A stretch of DNA of 64,000 nt from positions 5,257,981-5,321,980 of the forward strand of contig NZ_LT629732.1 of assembly GCF_900104745.1 (NCBI RefSeq). The letters are read 5' to 3'. This document shows, piece after piece, positions 27,101 to 35,486 of the stretch. The translations under genes and the position numbers were made by a program. The DNA comes from Actinopolymorpha singaporensis (GTDB lineage Bacteria > Actinomycetota > Actinomycetes > Propionibacteriales > Actinopolymorphaceae). The notes beneath the pieces are model-generated. The model did no database searches and was not told where the DNA came from. It saw only the letters and a list, made by a program, of their open reading frames with translations. Positions within the stretch are counted from its first letter, which is position 1. The number at the start of each line of letters is the position of its first letter.

Positions 27101-28752
27101 CGCTGCGCCCCTTCCTGGCCGGCTCCGTGACCGGCTTCGTGGCCGGCGGCCAGAGCTGCACCGTGGCAGCCGGACGTCCGCGCCAGTTCCTCCGTGACGA
27201 CGACCCGGTCGTCGAAGGGGTGCACCACCCCGGCGATCTCCTGGCCCTGCTCGTGACCCTTGCCCAGGACGAGCACGGTGTCGCCGGGCCGAGCGGCCCC
27301 AAGTGCGTACCGGATCGCCTCCCGCCGGTCGGCGACCTCCCGTACCTCGCCGCGGTCGGCGGCGGGCACCTCCCGGGCACCGGCGAGCGCGGCCGCCCGG
27401 ATCGCCGCCGGATCCTCCGAGCGCGGGTTGTCGTCGGTGATCACCGTGAGGTCGGCGTGCCGGGCCGCGGTCGCGCCCATCAGCGGCCGCTTGCTCCGGT
27501 CGCGGTCACCTCCGCATCCCAGCACCGTGACCAGCCGGCCGGGTGTGCGCGCCCGCATGGTGTCCAGTGCCCGGGCGATCGCATCCGGGGTGTGTGCGTA
27601 GTCGACCAGCACCACGAAGTCCTGGCCGGCGGTCACGCGTTCCATCCGCCCGGGCAGGGCCACCTCGGCGAACGCCGGAAGGAACTCCTCGGGAAAGACC
27701 CCCGCGGTGGCGAGCATGGCGGTCGCCAGCAGGGCGTTGGCGACGTTGAAGTCCCCGGGCAGCGACAGCGACACGGCCACGTCGATCCCGCCCGGTCCGC
27801 GCACCCGGAAGGCGCTGCCGCCGTCGGTGGCCGGCTGGACCTCCTCCGCGCGCCAGTCCGCCGCCGGGTCACCGGCCGCGGAGTACGTCACGACCTCGAC
27901 CGCCGCCTCACGCGCCAGTCGCCGCCCGTGCTCGTCGTCCAGGTTGACCACGCCGACGCGGGCGTGCCCGGGGGTGAACAGCCTCGCCTTCGCCCGGAAG
28001 TAGGACTCCAGGTCCCCGTGGAACTCCAGGTGGTCCTGGCTGAGGTTGGTGAACCCGGCCACGTCGTAGATAGTCCCGTCCACCCGGCCGTGGACGAGCG
28101 CGTGGCTGGACACCTCCATCGACACCGCCTGCACGCCGCGCTCGACCATCACCGCCAGCAGCGCCTGCAGGTCCGGCGCCTCGGGCGTCGTCCGGGCGCT
28201 GGGCAGGATCTCGTCGCCGATGCGGGTTCCGGTGGTGCCGAGCAGTCCGGTCCGCCGCCCGGCGTACCGGAGGGCGGCCTCCAGCAGGAACGCGGTGGTG
28301 GTCTTGCCGTTGGTGCCGGTGATCCCGAGCATCAGAAGGTCCCGGGCGGGGTTGCCGTACATCCAGGCGGACAGCTCGCCCACCATGGCCCGCGGGTCGG
28401 GCACCACGAGCGTCGCCAGCCCGGCCGCCTCGCACCGGCCCCGGCCGGCCTGGTCGGTCAGGGCGGCCACGGCGCCGCCGTCGGCGGCGGTCCGGGCGTA
28501 CGTGGCTCCGTGGGAGCGGTCGCCCGGGCGGGCGACGTAGAGGTCGCCGGGTACGACCGCCCGCGAGTCCTGGCTGATGCCGGTGATCACCACGTCGGCC
28601 CACCCGGCGTCGGAGCGCTCGGCGTACGACACCTCGGCCGGCGCGAGCTCGGCCCCCGGCAGCGCGGAGAGGAAGGAGACGACCTCCGGCAGCGTCCGGC
28701 GGGGCGGACGTGTCGGACGCGGGGTCACCGCGCCGGTGGCGGGGACGGCCAC
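27097..28752 (-). CDS. murE: UDP-MurNAc-dipeptide--diaminopimelate ligase
   Basis: A 551-residue Mur ligase that adds the third residue of the stem peptide. The ATP loop is [19 protein letters not shown], followed by EVSSHALVHGRV and GFTNLSQDHLEFHG. The amino-acid specificity motif is DNPR (TDDNPRSEDP), which marks diaminopimelate- rather than lysine-adding enzymes; LL and meso forms cannot be told apart here. GTG 28752 has GGAGG 7 bp upstream. A 232 bp gap to ftsI suggests an own promoter. The His/Gly/Ala-rich C terminus is a small lineage extension. Confidence 0.96.
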   Translation of the reverse strand: MAVPATGAVTPRPTRPPRRTLPEVVSFLSALPGAELAPAEVSYAERSDAGWADVVITGISQDSRAVVPGDLYVARPGDRSHGATYARTAADGGAVAALTDQAGRGRCEAAGLATLVVPDPRAMVGELSAWMYGNPARDLLMLGITGTNGKTTTAFLLEAALRYAGRRTGLLGTTGTRIGDEILPSARTTPEAPDLQALLAVMVERGVQAVSMEVSSHALVHGRVDGTIYDVAGFTNLSQDHLEFHGDLESYFRAKARLFTPGHARVGVVNLDDEHGRRLAREAAVEVVTYSAAGDPAADWRAEEVQPATDGGSAFRVRGPGGIDVAVSLSLPGDFNVANALLATAMLATAGVFPEEFLPAFAEVALPGRMERVTAGQDFVVLVDYAHTPDAIARALDTMRARTPGRLVTVLGCGGDRDRSKRPLMGATAARHADLTVITDDNPRSEDPAAIRAAALAGAREVPAADRGEVREVADRREAIRYALGAARPGDTVLVLGKGHEQGQEIAGVVHPFDDRVVVTEELARTSGCHGAALAAGHEAGHGAGQEGAQR

Positions 28753-28984
28753 GGGGTTTCCTCCCTCGATGTCGAGAATCTTCGCCCACCCTGTCCGGGC
28801 GGGCCGGCGCAGTGCGGCCGGGATGTGGCCGCTCGCGCGTCCCCCACGCGCCACTGTCTGCGGCGTGAGGCTACAGCGTCACACCGGTGATCGCCTGCGG
28901 CCGCGTCGCCGGCACGTCACGTGCCCCGCCAGGGCAGCGTCGGTCAGGGCCTCCGTCACCTGTGATCATCAGGATCGCCTGTGG
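28753..28984. other. Gap between ftsI and murE
   Basis: No gene is seen in this 232 bp. It contains the palindrome GGCACGTCACGTGCC (28911-28925) and a minus-strand TAGCCT that could be a -10 box for murE. It is the longest break in the mraZ-to-murG part of the cluster. Confidence 0.4.
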
Positions 28985-31036
28985 TCACCAGTACAGGGGC
29001 AGTACGGGCGACTTGGTGCCGGTGGGCGGGACGCCGTACTTCTGCAGGGTGAACGCCATGATGTCGTGGAAGACGGGTGCGGCGAGCCCGCTTCCGCTGT
29101 TGCCGCCCTTCTTGGGGTCCTGCAGGTCGACGTACACCACGAAGCGGGGGTCGTCGGCCGGGGCGAATCCGGCGAACGACGCGGTGTAGCCCCGGTAGCA
29201 GCCACAACTGGAGTCCGCGCGCTGGGCGGTCCCGGTCTTTCCGGCGATCCGGTAGCCCGGGATCGCCGCCTTCGTGGCCAGCGCGTCGGGGCCCTGGACG
29301 ACCTGTTCCATCATCCGGGCCACGGTGGCCGCCGCCTGCTCGCTCACCACCCTGGTCCGCTTGGGCGCGGGGTTCGGCACGAGCGAGCCGTCGTCGCCGA
29401 CGTACCCCTTGACCAGGGTCGGGTCGACCCGGACACCACCGTTGGCGACGGCCGCCACCGCGGCCGTCAACTGGACCGCGGTCACCGACATGCCCTGGCC
29501 GAACGAGATCGTCGCCCGGCGCAGCGGGGTCCAGTCGGACACCTTGCCGATGGTGCCGCCCGACTCACCCGGGTACCTGACGGCGGTGGGCTTTCCCATC
29601 CCGAACTTCCGGAGGTAGGAGGCCTGCAGCTCCTTCGGCATGCCCTCGGCGGCCAGCACGACACCGATGTTGCTCGACCTCGCCAGCGCACCGGCGAAGG
29701 TGAGGTTGACCGTGCCGTGTCCCCACCAGTCACCGATCCGGCGGCCGTCGCGGATCAGCGAGCCCGGAGCCCGGATCTTCGTCGAGGGCGTGACGTAGCC
29801 GCTGTCGACCAGCGCCGAGGCGGTGAGCACCTTGGCCACACTGCCCGGCTCGTACACCTCCTGGAAGGGCCGGTTGACGCGGTCCTCGGCAGGCGACTTC
29901 GTCGGGTGGTTGGGGTCGAAGGTGGGCGCGGTGGCGACCGCGACGAGTTCGCCGGTACGGGTGTCCATCACCACGACGTCACCGCTGCGGGAGTTGGTGG
30001 CCTTGACCTGGGCGGCGATCGCCTGCTGCGCCGCCCACTGGACGTCCCGGTTGATCGTCAACCGGACGTTGGCGCCGGGGACGGGATCCTCCTCCGAGCT
30101 GTGCGCGAGCGGGATCTGCTGGCCGTTCAGGCCGCGCTCGTAGACCATGTGGCCGTCCTTGCCGCGCAGCTTGCCGTCCAGGGCGTACTCGATCCCGGAC
30201 AGGCCTCCGCCGTCGGAACCGGTGAACCCGACGATGTTCGCCGCCACCTGGCCGGAGGGGTAGGTCCGCATCGGGTCGGGCTCGGTCAGCACGCCGCCGA
30301 GGCCCTCCGCCCGGAGGGCGTCGCGGGCCCTCTTCCAGGTCTGTGTCGGAACCTTGCGGGCGAGGTAGACGAACCTCGTCTTCGGCGTGCGCAGCTTCGT
30401 CGTCAGCGCCTCCTGGTCGACCTTCAGGATCGGCGCGAGCGTCTCGGCGATCTGCCCGGCGTCGGGCCGGGTGATCGTCGGGTCGGCGGTGACCGCCAGC
30501 GTGTCCACGGTGGTCGCGAGGGGTACGCCCGTCGCGTCGGTGATCTCACCGCGGGTCGCGTGCAGGGTGACCCGGCTGATGCGTTCCTTCACGGCCGCGT
30601 TGGCGTACGCCGCACCGTCGAAGCCCTGCAGCTGGACCAGCCGGCCGGCGAACACCGACATCACGAACGCGACCAGCAGGAAACCCACGCGCAGCCGGCG
30701 CTCGGTGTGGCCGAGCCGGAGGGTGCGGGGCGGGCGCCGGGGCGAGGGGCGGACCACCCGTGCCTGGGTGGCGGGCCGCCGGCGGCGCACGGGCACGCCG
30801 GTCGCCCCTGGGGAGGACCGGCGCGTCGTCCCCGCCGAGCGCGGAGCGCCGGTGGAACGGGAGCTTCCGCTTCCGCTGCCGCTGGACCGGCCCGTGGCGC
30901 CTCGGCGGTTGCCGCGGTCGGCACTCCGGGCCGACTGGCGCCCTGTCTCCGGGCGCGCCGGTCGGCCGGACCCGCCACCGGAACGCCCCGCACCGGTGGC
31001 GCGGTCGGACGGTTTGCGCGGGCGCTCCGGGCTCAC
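28985..31036 (-). CDS. ftsI: Septal peptidoglycan transpeptidase FtsI (class B PBP)
   Basis: A 683-residue penicillin-binding protein that cross-links septal peptidoglycan with FtsW. A long basic, Ser/Arg/Gly-rich cytoplasmic tail (~1-113) precedes the single membrane helix (VGFLLVAFVMSVFAGRLVQL). Then come the PBP dimerisation domain (~150-330) and the transpeptidase domain. The active-site triad is complete: S399-V-A-K402, S454-S-N456 and K600-T-G602. GTG 31036 overlaps the stop of the ftsL-like gene (GTGA). There are no PASTA domains. The tail is longer than in E. coli, as in other actinobacterial FtsI/PbpB. Confidence 0.96.
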   Translation of the reverse strand: MSPERPRKPSDRATGAGRSGGGSGRPARPETGRQSARSADRGNRRGATGRSSGSGSGSSRSTGAPRSAGTTRRSSPGATGVPVRRRRPATQARVVRPSPRRPPRTLRLGHTERRLRVGFLLVAFVMSVFAGRLVQLQGFDGAAYANAAVKERISRVTLHATRGEITDATGVPLATTVDTLAVTADPTITRPDAGQIAETLAPILKVDQEALTTKLRTPKTRFVYLARKVPTQTWKRARDALRAEGLGGVLTEPDPMRTYPSGQVAANIVGFTGSDGGGLSGIEYALDGKLRGKDGHMVYERGLNGQQIPLAHSSEEDPVPGANVRLTINRDVQWAAQQAIAAQVKATNSRSGDVVVMDTRTGELVAVATAPTFDPNHPTKSPAEDRVNRPFQEVYEPGSVAKVLTASALVDSGYVTPSTKIRAPGSLIRDGRRIGDWWGHGTVNLTFAGALARSSNIGVVLAAEGMPKELQASYLRKFGMGKPTAVRYPGESGGTIGKVSDWTPLRRATISFGQGMSVTAVQLTAAVAAVANGGVRVDPTLVKGYVGDDGSLVPNPAPKRTRVVSEQAAATVARMMEQVVQGPDALATKAAIPGYRIAGKTGTAQRADSSCGCYRGYTASFAGFAPADDPRFVVYVDLQDPKKGGNSGSGLAAPVFHDIMAFTLQKYGVPPTGTKSPVLPLYW

Positions 31037-31722
31037 TGGTCACCCCCGCCCGACGTCGGCGGCTCCAGGGTCACCAGGGGCGCCGACCCCGAGGGCCGCT
31101 CGGTCTGGGGCCGCTCCGCCTGCGGCTGGTTGGTTCCCGACCGCGACTGGGTGCCCTGGTCGGCGGTCGTGCCCGCCGCGCCCGGGTCGGTCTGCGTGGT
31201 CGCCTGGCCCGGCTGGGTGCCGGTCTGGGCCCCGGTGCCGGTCTGGCTCTCGGACTGCGTGCCCGGCCGACCCGACGACACCTGGGGCGGGATGCTGTCA
31301 CCGACCCGGGCCGACGGGGACGGCGCCGGGGTCTGGCGGGCCTTCGCGGGCACCGCGTCACCGAGCACCGCGCCGTCGCTCAGGCGCAGGAACACCGGGT
31401 TGGTGTTGGGCACCATGCCCAGGCGCTCTGCCTGTCCGGCGAGGTGCTCGGGCGCCCGCATCGCCGCGACCTGTTGCTCGAGGGCCGCCTGGCGGTCCTC
31501 GAGCAGAGTCGTCCGGCGCGACAGGTCGTGGATGGTGAACGAACCCTGCTGGACCGTGGTGTTGAGCAGCAGCAGCCCGAGCAGGCCCGCACTGAGGATC
31601 GCCACGACGAGAATGACGAAGGGCGCCCTGGACTGCTGGGGCTCCGGTTTCGGCACCACCCGGAGCCGTGGCCGCGGAGCCACCTCCCGTACTGGCCGGT
31701 TGAGACTCTCCAGGGCACTCAT
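31033..31722 (-). CDS. FtsL-like septum formation protein with long disordered tail
   Basis: A 229-residue bitopic protein at the ftsL position between rsmH and ftsI. A basic cytoplasmic segment (~1-33), one helix ([20 protein letters not shown]) and an extracytoplasmic coiled coil ([20 protein letters not shown]) are followed by the [12 protein letters not shown] motif typical of FtsL/DivIC proteins. The remaining ~110 residues are a Thr/Gln/Gly/Pro-rich disordered tail absent from classical FtsL (about 100-120 residues). Start and stop overlap rsmH and ftsI by 4 bp each, so coupling is tight. Confidence 0.85.
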   Translation of the reverse strand: MSALESLNRPVREVAPRPRLRVVPKPEPQQSRAPFVILVVAILSAGLLGLLLLNTTVQQGSFTIHDLSRRTTLLEDRQAALEQQVAAMRAPEHLAGQAERLGMVPNTNPVFLRLSDGAVLGDAVPAKARQTPAPSPSARVGDSIPPQVSSGRPGTQSESQTGTGAQTGTQPGQATTQTDPGAAGTTADQGTQSRSGTNQPQAERPQTERPSGSAPLVTLEPPTSGGGDQ

Positions 31723-32711
31723 GCCGCTCCCCCTCTGCTCGCCGTACGGCGACTGTCAAGAATCCGTTCCGCTGCCCTCATCCGCACCGACGTGGCACGT
31801 GGGTTCGACTCCACCTCTTCCGGCGTGGCCTTCTCGGCCCCGCGGGTCAGCAGGCGGAGCACGGCTTCGTGGCCGGGTGGTACCGCCGGGACGCCGGGCG
31901 GGACGTCAGGGCGTGCGAGGGCACCCAACGTCTGCTTCGCCAGGCGGTCCTCCAGCGAGTGGTAGGCCAGGACGACGACCCGGCCGCCGACGGCGAGCCG
32001 GTCCACCGCAGCCGGCAGTGCGCGTTCCAGGGCGGCGATCTCGCCGTTGACCTCGATCCGCAGCGCCTGGAAGGTGCGCTTGGCCGGGTGGCCGCCGACC
32101 TGCCGATCGGCGCCCGGGATGGCCGAGCGCAGCAGGTCGACCAGCTCCCTGCTGGTGGTCAACGGCCTGCTCTCGCGTTGCCGGACGACCGCGTCGGCGA
32201 TCCGCCGGGCGAAGCGTTCCTCGCCGTACACCCGAAGGATCCGGGCCAGGTCAGCGGCGGAGTAGGTGTTGAGAACGTCTGCGGCGGTCGGGCCCCGGGT
32301 GGGATCCATCCGCATGTCGAGCGGGGCGTCCCGGCTGTAGGCGAACCCGCGCTCCACCTCGTCCAGTTGCAGGGAGGACACGCCGAGGTCGAACAGAACT
32401 CCCCGCACCCGGTGGTGGCCGAGGTCGTCGAGGACGTCCGGAAGCTGGTCGTACACCGCGTGGACGCAGGTCGCCCGGTCACCGAACCGCTCCAGGCGTT
32501 CTCCGGCGGCGGCCAGCGCCTGCGGGTCGCGGTCGAGGCCGACCAGGCTGGCCTGCGGGCACTCCTCCAGGAGCGCCTCCGCGTGACCTCCGAGGCCGAG
32601 CGTGGTGTCCACCACCACGGAGCCGGGCTCGGCCAGCGCGGGAGCGAGCAGCTCCACCACCCGTGCCGCGAGGACGGGGACGTGGGTCGGCTCGCCGGCA
32701 CGTTGGTTCAT
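31719..32711 (-). CDS. rsmH: 16S rRNA (cytosine1402-N4)-methyltransferase
   Basis: A 330-residue class I methyltransferase (formerly MraW) acting on C1402 in the ribosomal P site. The SAM site is [16 protein letters not shown]; other motifs are [25 protein letters not shown] and [21 protein letters not shown] lies upstream of the ATG. It is the second gene of the mraZ cluster and overlaps the ftsL-like gene by ATGA. Confidence 0.97.
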   Translation of the reverse strand: MNQRAGEPTHVPVLAARVVELLAPALAEPGSVVVDTTLGLGGHAEALLEECPQASLVGLDRDPQALAAAGERLERFGDRATCVHAVYDQLPDVLDDLGHHRVRGVLFDLGVSSLQLDEVERGFAYSRDAPLDMRMDPTRGPTAADVLNTYSAADLARILRVYGEERFARRIADAVVRQRESRPLTTSRELVDLLRSAIPGADRQVGGHPAKRTFQALRIEVNGEIAALERALPAAVDRLAVGGRVVVLAYHSLEDRLAKQTLGALARPDVPPGVPAVPPGHEAVLRLLTRGAEKATPEEVESNPRATSVRMRAAERILDSRRTASRGGAA

Positions 32712-32726
32712 GGGAATCCTGTCCTC

Positions 32727-32948
32727 TCAGCCCGGCAGGCGCAGCAGGGTCGAGAGGGCGAACGACACGGCGGTGCAGGCGAGAAGCGTGAGGCCGGCCG
32801 CGACGAACCGCGCCCGGAGCAGCGGGCGCAACGCTTCCTGACCTGGGTCGAGCGGCCACGACCTGGCGGAGGGGTCGGTCGCCCCGGACACATGACCGGA
32901 GCGGTCCGCGCCGTGCCGGCGTGCCGGTTCCTTCACCTCGACCCCCAC
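32727..32948 (-). CDS. Possible small membrane protein between mraZ and rsmH
   Basis: A 73-codon frame (GTG start) ending 15 bp before rsmH. The first ~45 residues are charged. The last 25 form a plausible membrane helix ending in FVAAGLTLLACTAVSFALST. Its stop sits at the rsmH ribosome site (TGAGAGGA), a spacing that fits a coupled gene. No family is recognised, and the start could be one of several GTG codons. It may be a real lineage-specific protein or a chance frame. Confidence 0.4.
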   Translation of the reverse strand: MGVEVKEPARRHGADRSGHVSGATDPSARSWPLDPGQEALRPLLRARFVAAGLTLLACTAVSFALSTLLRLPG

Positions 32949-33159
32949 TGCATGGTGCTGCGTGTCGTTGCCGTGCGGCCAGGTCCCCGCCCGCTCACTG
33001 GGGAAACCGCCGTCTGGCGCCGGGGAAGGTGCGTCAGAAGGCGCAGGGAGCGGGCTGGAGACCTCACCGCACGACCACTGCTTGCTCGTTCGAATGGACT
33101 GTCCGCCGGAACGACCGGTGGACGGGGCATGTGACGGGGTACTGACCGGGGGCGGAACG

Positions 33160-33600
33160 TCACAGGATTCCTGGCAGCACCTCCTCGCTGAGCTCGGAGA
33201 ACGCCTGCTCCTGGTCGCTGGAGTAACTGGCCCAGGCCTCGGCGTCCCAGATCTCGACGCGGTTCATGGCGCCGATCACCACGCAGTCGCGCCGCAGGCC
33301 GGCGTACTCCCGAAGCATCGGCGGAAGAGTGATCCGCCCCTGCTTGTCGGGCTTCTCGTCGGAGGCACCGGCGAACAGCATCCGGAGGTAGTCGCGCGCC
33401 GCCTTGTTCGTGACCGGCGCCTGTCGCATCTGCTCGGTCAGCCGACCGAACTCAGCCAGTGGCCAGACGGAGAGACAGCGCTCCTGTCCGCGTGTGACCA
33501 CAAGCCCCTCCGCAAGCTCGTCCCGAAACTTTGCCGGGAGGAACAGCCGTCCCTTCTCGTCGAGACGCGGGGTGTGGGTGCCGAGAAACGTGGCCGCCAC
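33160..33600 (-). CDS. mraZ: Transcriptional regulator MraZ
   Basis: A 146-residue protein with two SpoVT/AbrB-like repeats: [20 protein letters not shown] at ~13-32 and [18 protein letters not shown] at ~84-101. It forms rings that bind GTGG-type repeats and represses the dcw promoter. Homologues usually begin at (M/V)[10 protein letters not shown]. Here that position is an ACG codon (33591-33589) with GGAGG 8 bp upstream, whereas the nearest normal start, GTG at 33600, has the same GGGGAG directly against it. The GTG is annotated, but ACG is possible. First gene of the cluster, next to its own operator. Confidence 0.95.
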   Translation of the reverse strand: MAATFLGTHTPRLDEKGRLFLPAKFRDELAEGLVVTRGQERCLSVWPLAEFGRLTEQMRQAPVTNKAARDYLRMLFAGASDEKPDKQGRITLPPMLREYAGLRRDCVVIGAMNRVEIWDAEAWASYSSDQEQAFSELSEEVLPGIL

Positions 33601-33627
33601 CTCCCCGTGAGGCTCGCCGGGTACCGC

Positions 33628-33676
33628 CGTCCACCACTGCGCGCCACTTTACCCCACAGCACTCCACCGTCAACCA
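33628..33676 (-). promoter_or_regulatory. mraZ promoter with four-box MraZ operator
   Basis: On the minus strand, GTGGAGTGCT, GTGGGGTAAA, GTGGCGCGCA and GTGGTGGACG follow each other. The four GTGG cores lie at 33667-33664, 33657-33654, 33647-33644 and 33637-33634, exactly 10 bp apart. TTGACG (33673-33668) and TAAAGT (33651-33646) form a -35/-10 pair with a 16 bp spacer that overlaps the boxes. This matches known MraZ sites (direct GTGGG-type repeats with 10 bp period) and predicts autorepression of the whole cluster. Confidence 0.88.
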
Positions 33677-34460
33677 GCTCTCGGCTCGGCGCGGCGCTTC
33701 TTCCGAGTGACGGTCCTGGGTATCTCCGCAGGTCAGAGGCGTGTTTGCGAACGGTGGAGGAAAGGGGAGCGGTGGAGCGGCACGCGTGGAGCGGCTGGAG
33801 CGGACGACGGCAGCCGGATGCGACCGTCGGCGTGTCGTACGGCGTGTCGCCCGGCGGGCCGTCCCTCCGGTGGCCGCGGCCGGCTTCTGCCGAACCGGCG
33901 TCGCGTACCACGCGTGCGAAGTGCGGGGATGTCGCGTACCACGACGTGCGTCGCGCCGTGGCACGGCGACCTGGTCGGGTGATGCGGTGGAGCGAAGTGG
34001 TGGGCGACGTACGTATCCCGGATGAGCGGACTGCTGAAGAGATGCAGGACCGGCACATCGTTCGTCTTCCCGAAGAGGCACGGTGACGCGACGACGCACT
34101 GAGCGACGCGACGAGCGACGCGACAAGCGACGTGACAAGGTCGGCCCGCCCGACGGGGCATCCAGGTCTGGCGACGGAGCAGGAAAGAGAGGCCGGACGG
34201 AGCTCAATAGAAGAGGACAGAAAGAGATGAGCCCGGGAATTTCTCGCCGAGCGAGGATTCCGCGGCCCGGCGGACGTACGGTCGATGCCAGGAGTCGTCC
34301 GGCTCGGTCAGTCCGGCGGGATGTCCGACAGGAGGACCGTCATCAGCAACACCAACCAGGCACGGACAACCCGTGCGATCCCCCATCCCCGGCAGGACCC
34401 GAACCTGAGACACTCGACCAACGCGCCGCTTCGCCAGCGGCCCCATTGGTGAAGGAGGCC
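33677..34460. other. Long intergenic region between mraZ promoter and moxR
   Basis: About 780 bp without a convincing gene, between divergent mraZ and moxR. Frames in it are Arg-rich and lack family resemblance. It includes a short tandem repeat (34101-34136). Around 34200-34226 a local AT-rich stretch with AGAGGACAGAAAGAG sits before an ATG at 34227 that is in frame with moxR. The moxR promoter must lie here. Confidence 0.5.
34101..34136. repeat. Three tandem 12 bp repeats upstream of moxR
   Basis: GAGCGACGCGAC, GAGCGACGCGAC and AAGCGACGTGAC occur head to tail. The period is a multiple of three. No function is apparent. Confidence 0.6.
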
Positions 34461-35486
34461 ATGGTGTCGACCGGCCCGACGTTCGAGCCGACGAGGCGAC
34501 CGGAGGAGCCGCGCTGGGCTCCGGCGGCGGACTTTCCTTATCTCGCACAGACAGCGGGTCGCGTCCGCGACGCGGTCCAGCGCGTGATCGAGGGCAAGCC
34601 CGACGTGGTCAGGACAGCGCTGACGGTCCTGCTCGCCGAAGGCCATCTGCTCATCGAGGACGTGCCCGGCGTGGGCAAGACGATGCTCGCCAAGGCGCTG
34701 GCGCGCTCGATCGACTGTTCCGTACGCCGCGTGCAGTTCACTCCCGACCTGCTCCCGAGCGACGTCACGGGCGTGTCGGTCTACAACCAGGAGACGCACG
34801 ACTTCGAGTTCCGGCCCGGTGGCATCTTCGCCAACATCGTGGTCGGTGACGAGATCAACCGCGCGTCGCCCAAGACGCAGTCGGCGCTGCTGGAGTGCAT
34901 GGAGGAACGCCAGGTCACCGTGGACGGCACGACATACCATCTCGAGGCGCCGTTCATGGTCATCGCGACGCAGAACCCCATCGAGATGGAGGGCACCTAT
35001 CCCCTGCCCGAGGCGCAACGCGACCGGTTCATGGCCCGCGTCTCGATGGGTTACCCGAGCCCCCAGGCCGAGCTGGAGATGCTCGACGCCCACGGGGCGG
35101 CCTCGCCGCTGGACGACCTGGAGCCGGTCACCGACGCGCGTGAGGTCGCGAAGCTGGTCGACATCGTGCAGGGCGTCTACGTCTCCCCCGCGGTGAAGGA
35201 GTACGCCATCACGCTGGTGACCGCCACCCGCAACTCCCCCGACCTGCGGCTCGGCGCTTCGCCCCGGGCGACCCTGCACCTGGTCCGGGCGGCCCGGGCG
35301 GCGGCCGCGCTCGACGACCGGGAGTACGTCCTGCCCGACGACCTGCAGGCTCTCGCCGTCCCGGTCCTCGCACACCGGTTGCTGCCCGCCGCGGAGGCCC
35401 AGATCGCACGGCGTTCGGCCGAGCAGGTCGTCACCGACCTGGTGCGGACCGTTCCGGTCCCCGACCCGCACCGCCGCTCTCGGTGA
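34461..35486 (+). CDS. MoxR-family AAA+ ATPase
   Basis: A 341-residue MoxR ATPase, a chaperone-like regulator that usually works with DUF58/VWA partners. Walker A is EDVPGVGKTMLAKALARS near 75-92; Walker B is IVVGDEINRASPKTQSALLE; sensor 1 is VIATQNPIEMEGTYPLPEAQ. A GAAGGAGG ribosome site at 34451-34458 serves ATG 34461 (2 bp spacing) or GTG 34464 (5 bp). Longer in-frame extensions to 34227 or 34083 are Arg/Pro-rich and not conserved. The stop overlaps the DUF58 gene (GTGA): moxR-DUF58-tgpA is one operon. Confidence 0.94.
   Translation: MVSTGPTFEPTRRPEEPRWAPAADFPYLAQTAGRVRDAVQRVIEGKPDVVRTALTVLLAEGHLLIEDVPGVGKTMLAKALARSIDCSVRRVQFTPDLLPSDVTGVSVYNQETHDFEFRPGGIFANIVVGDEINRASPKTQSALLECMEERQVTVDGTTYHLEAPFMVIATQNPIEMEGTYPLPEAQRDRFMARVSMGYPSPQAELEMLDAHGAASPLDDLEPVTDAREVAKLVDIVQGVYVSPAVKEYAITLVTATRNSPDLRLGASPRATLHLVRAARAAAALDDREYVLPDDLQALAVPVLAHRLLPAAEAQIARRSAEQVVTDLVRTVPVPDPHRRSR

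Noticed and set aside
34083-34460. In-frame N-terminal extension of moxR by up to 126 codons
   Set aside because: MoxR proteins do not carry it, it includes the 12 bp repeats, and GAAGGAGG at 34451 marks the later start. An ATG at 34227 remains a weak possibility.
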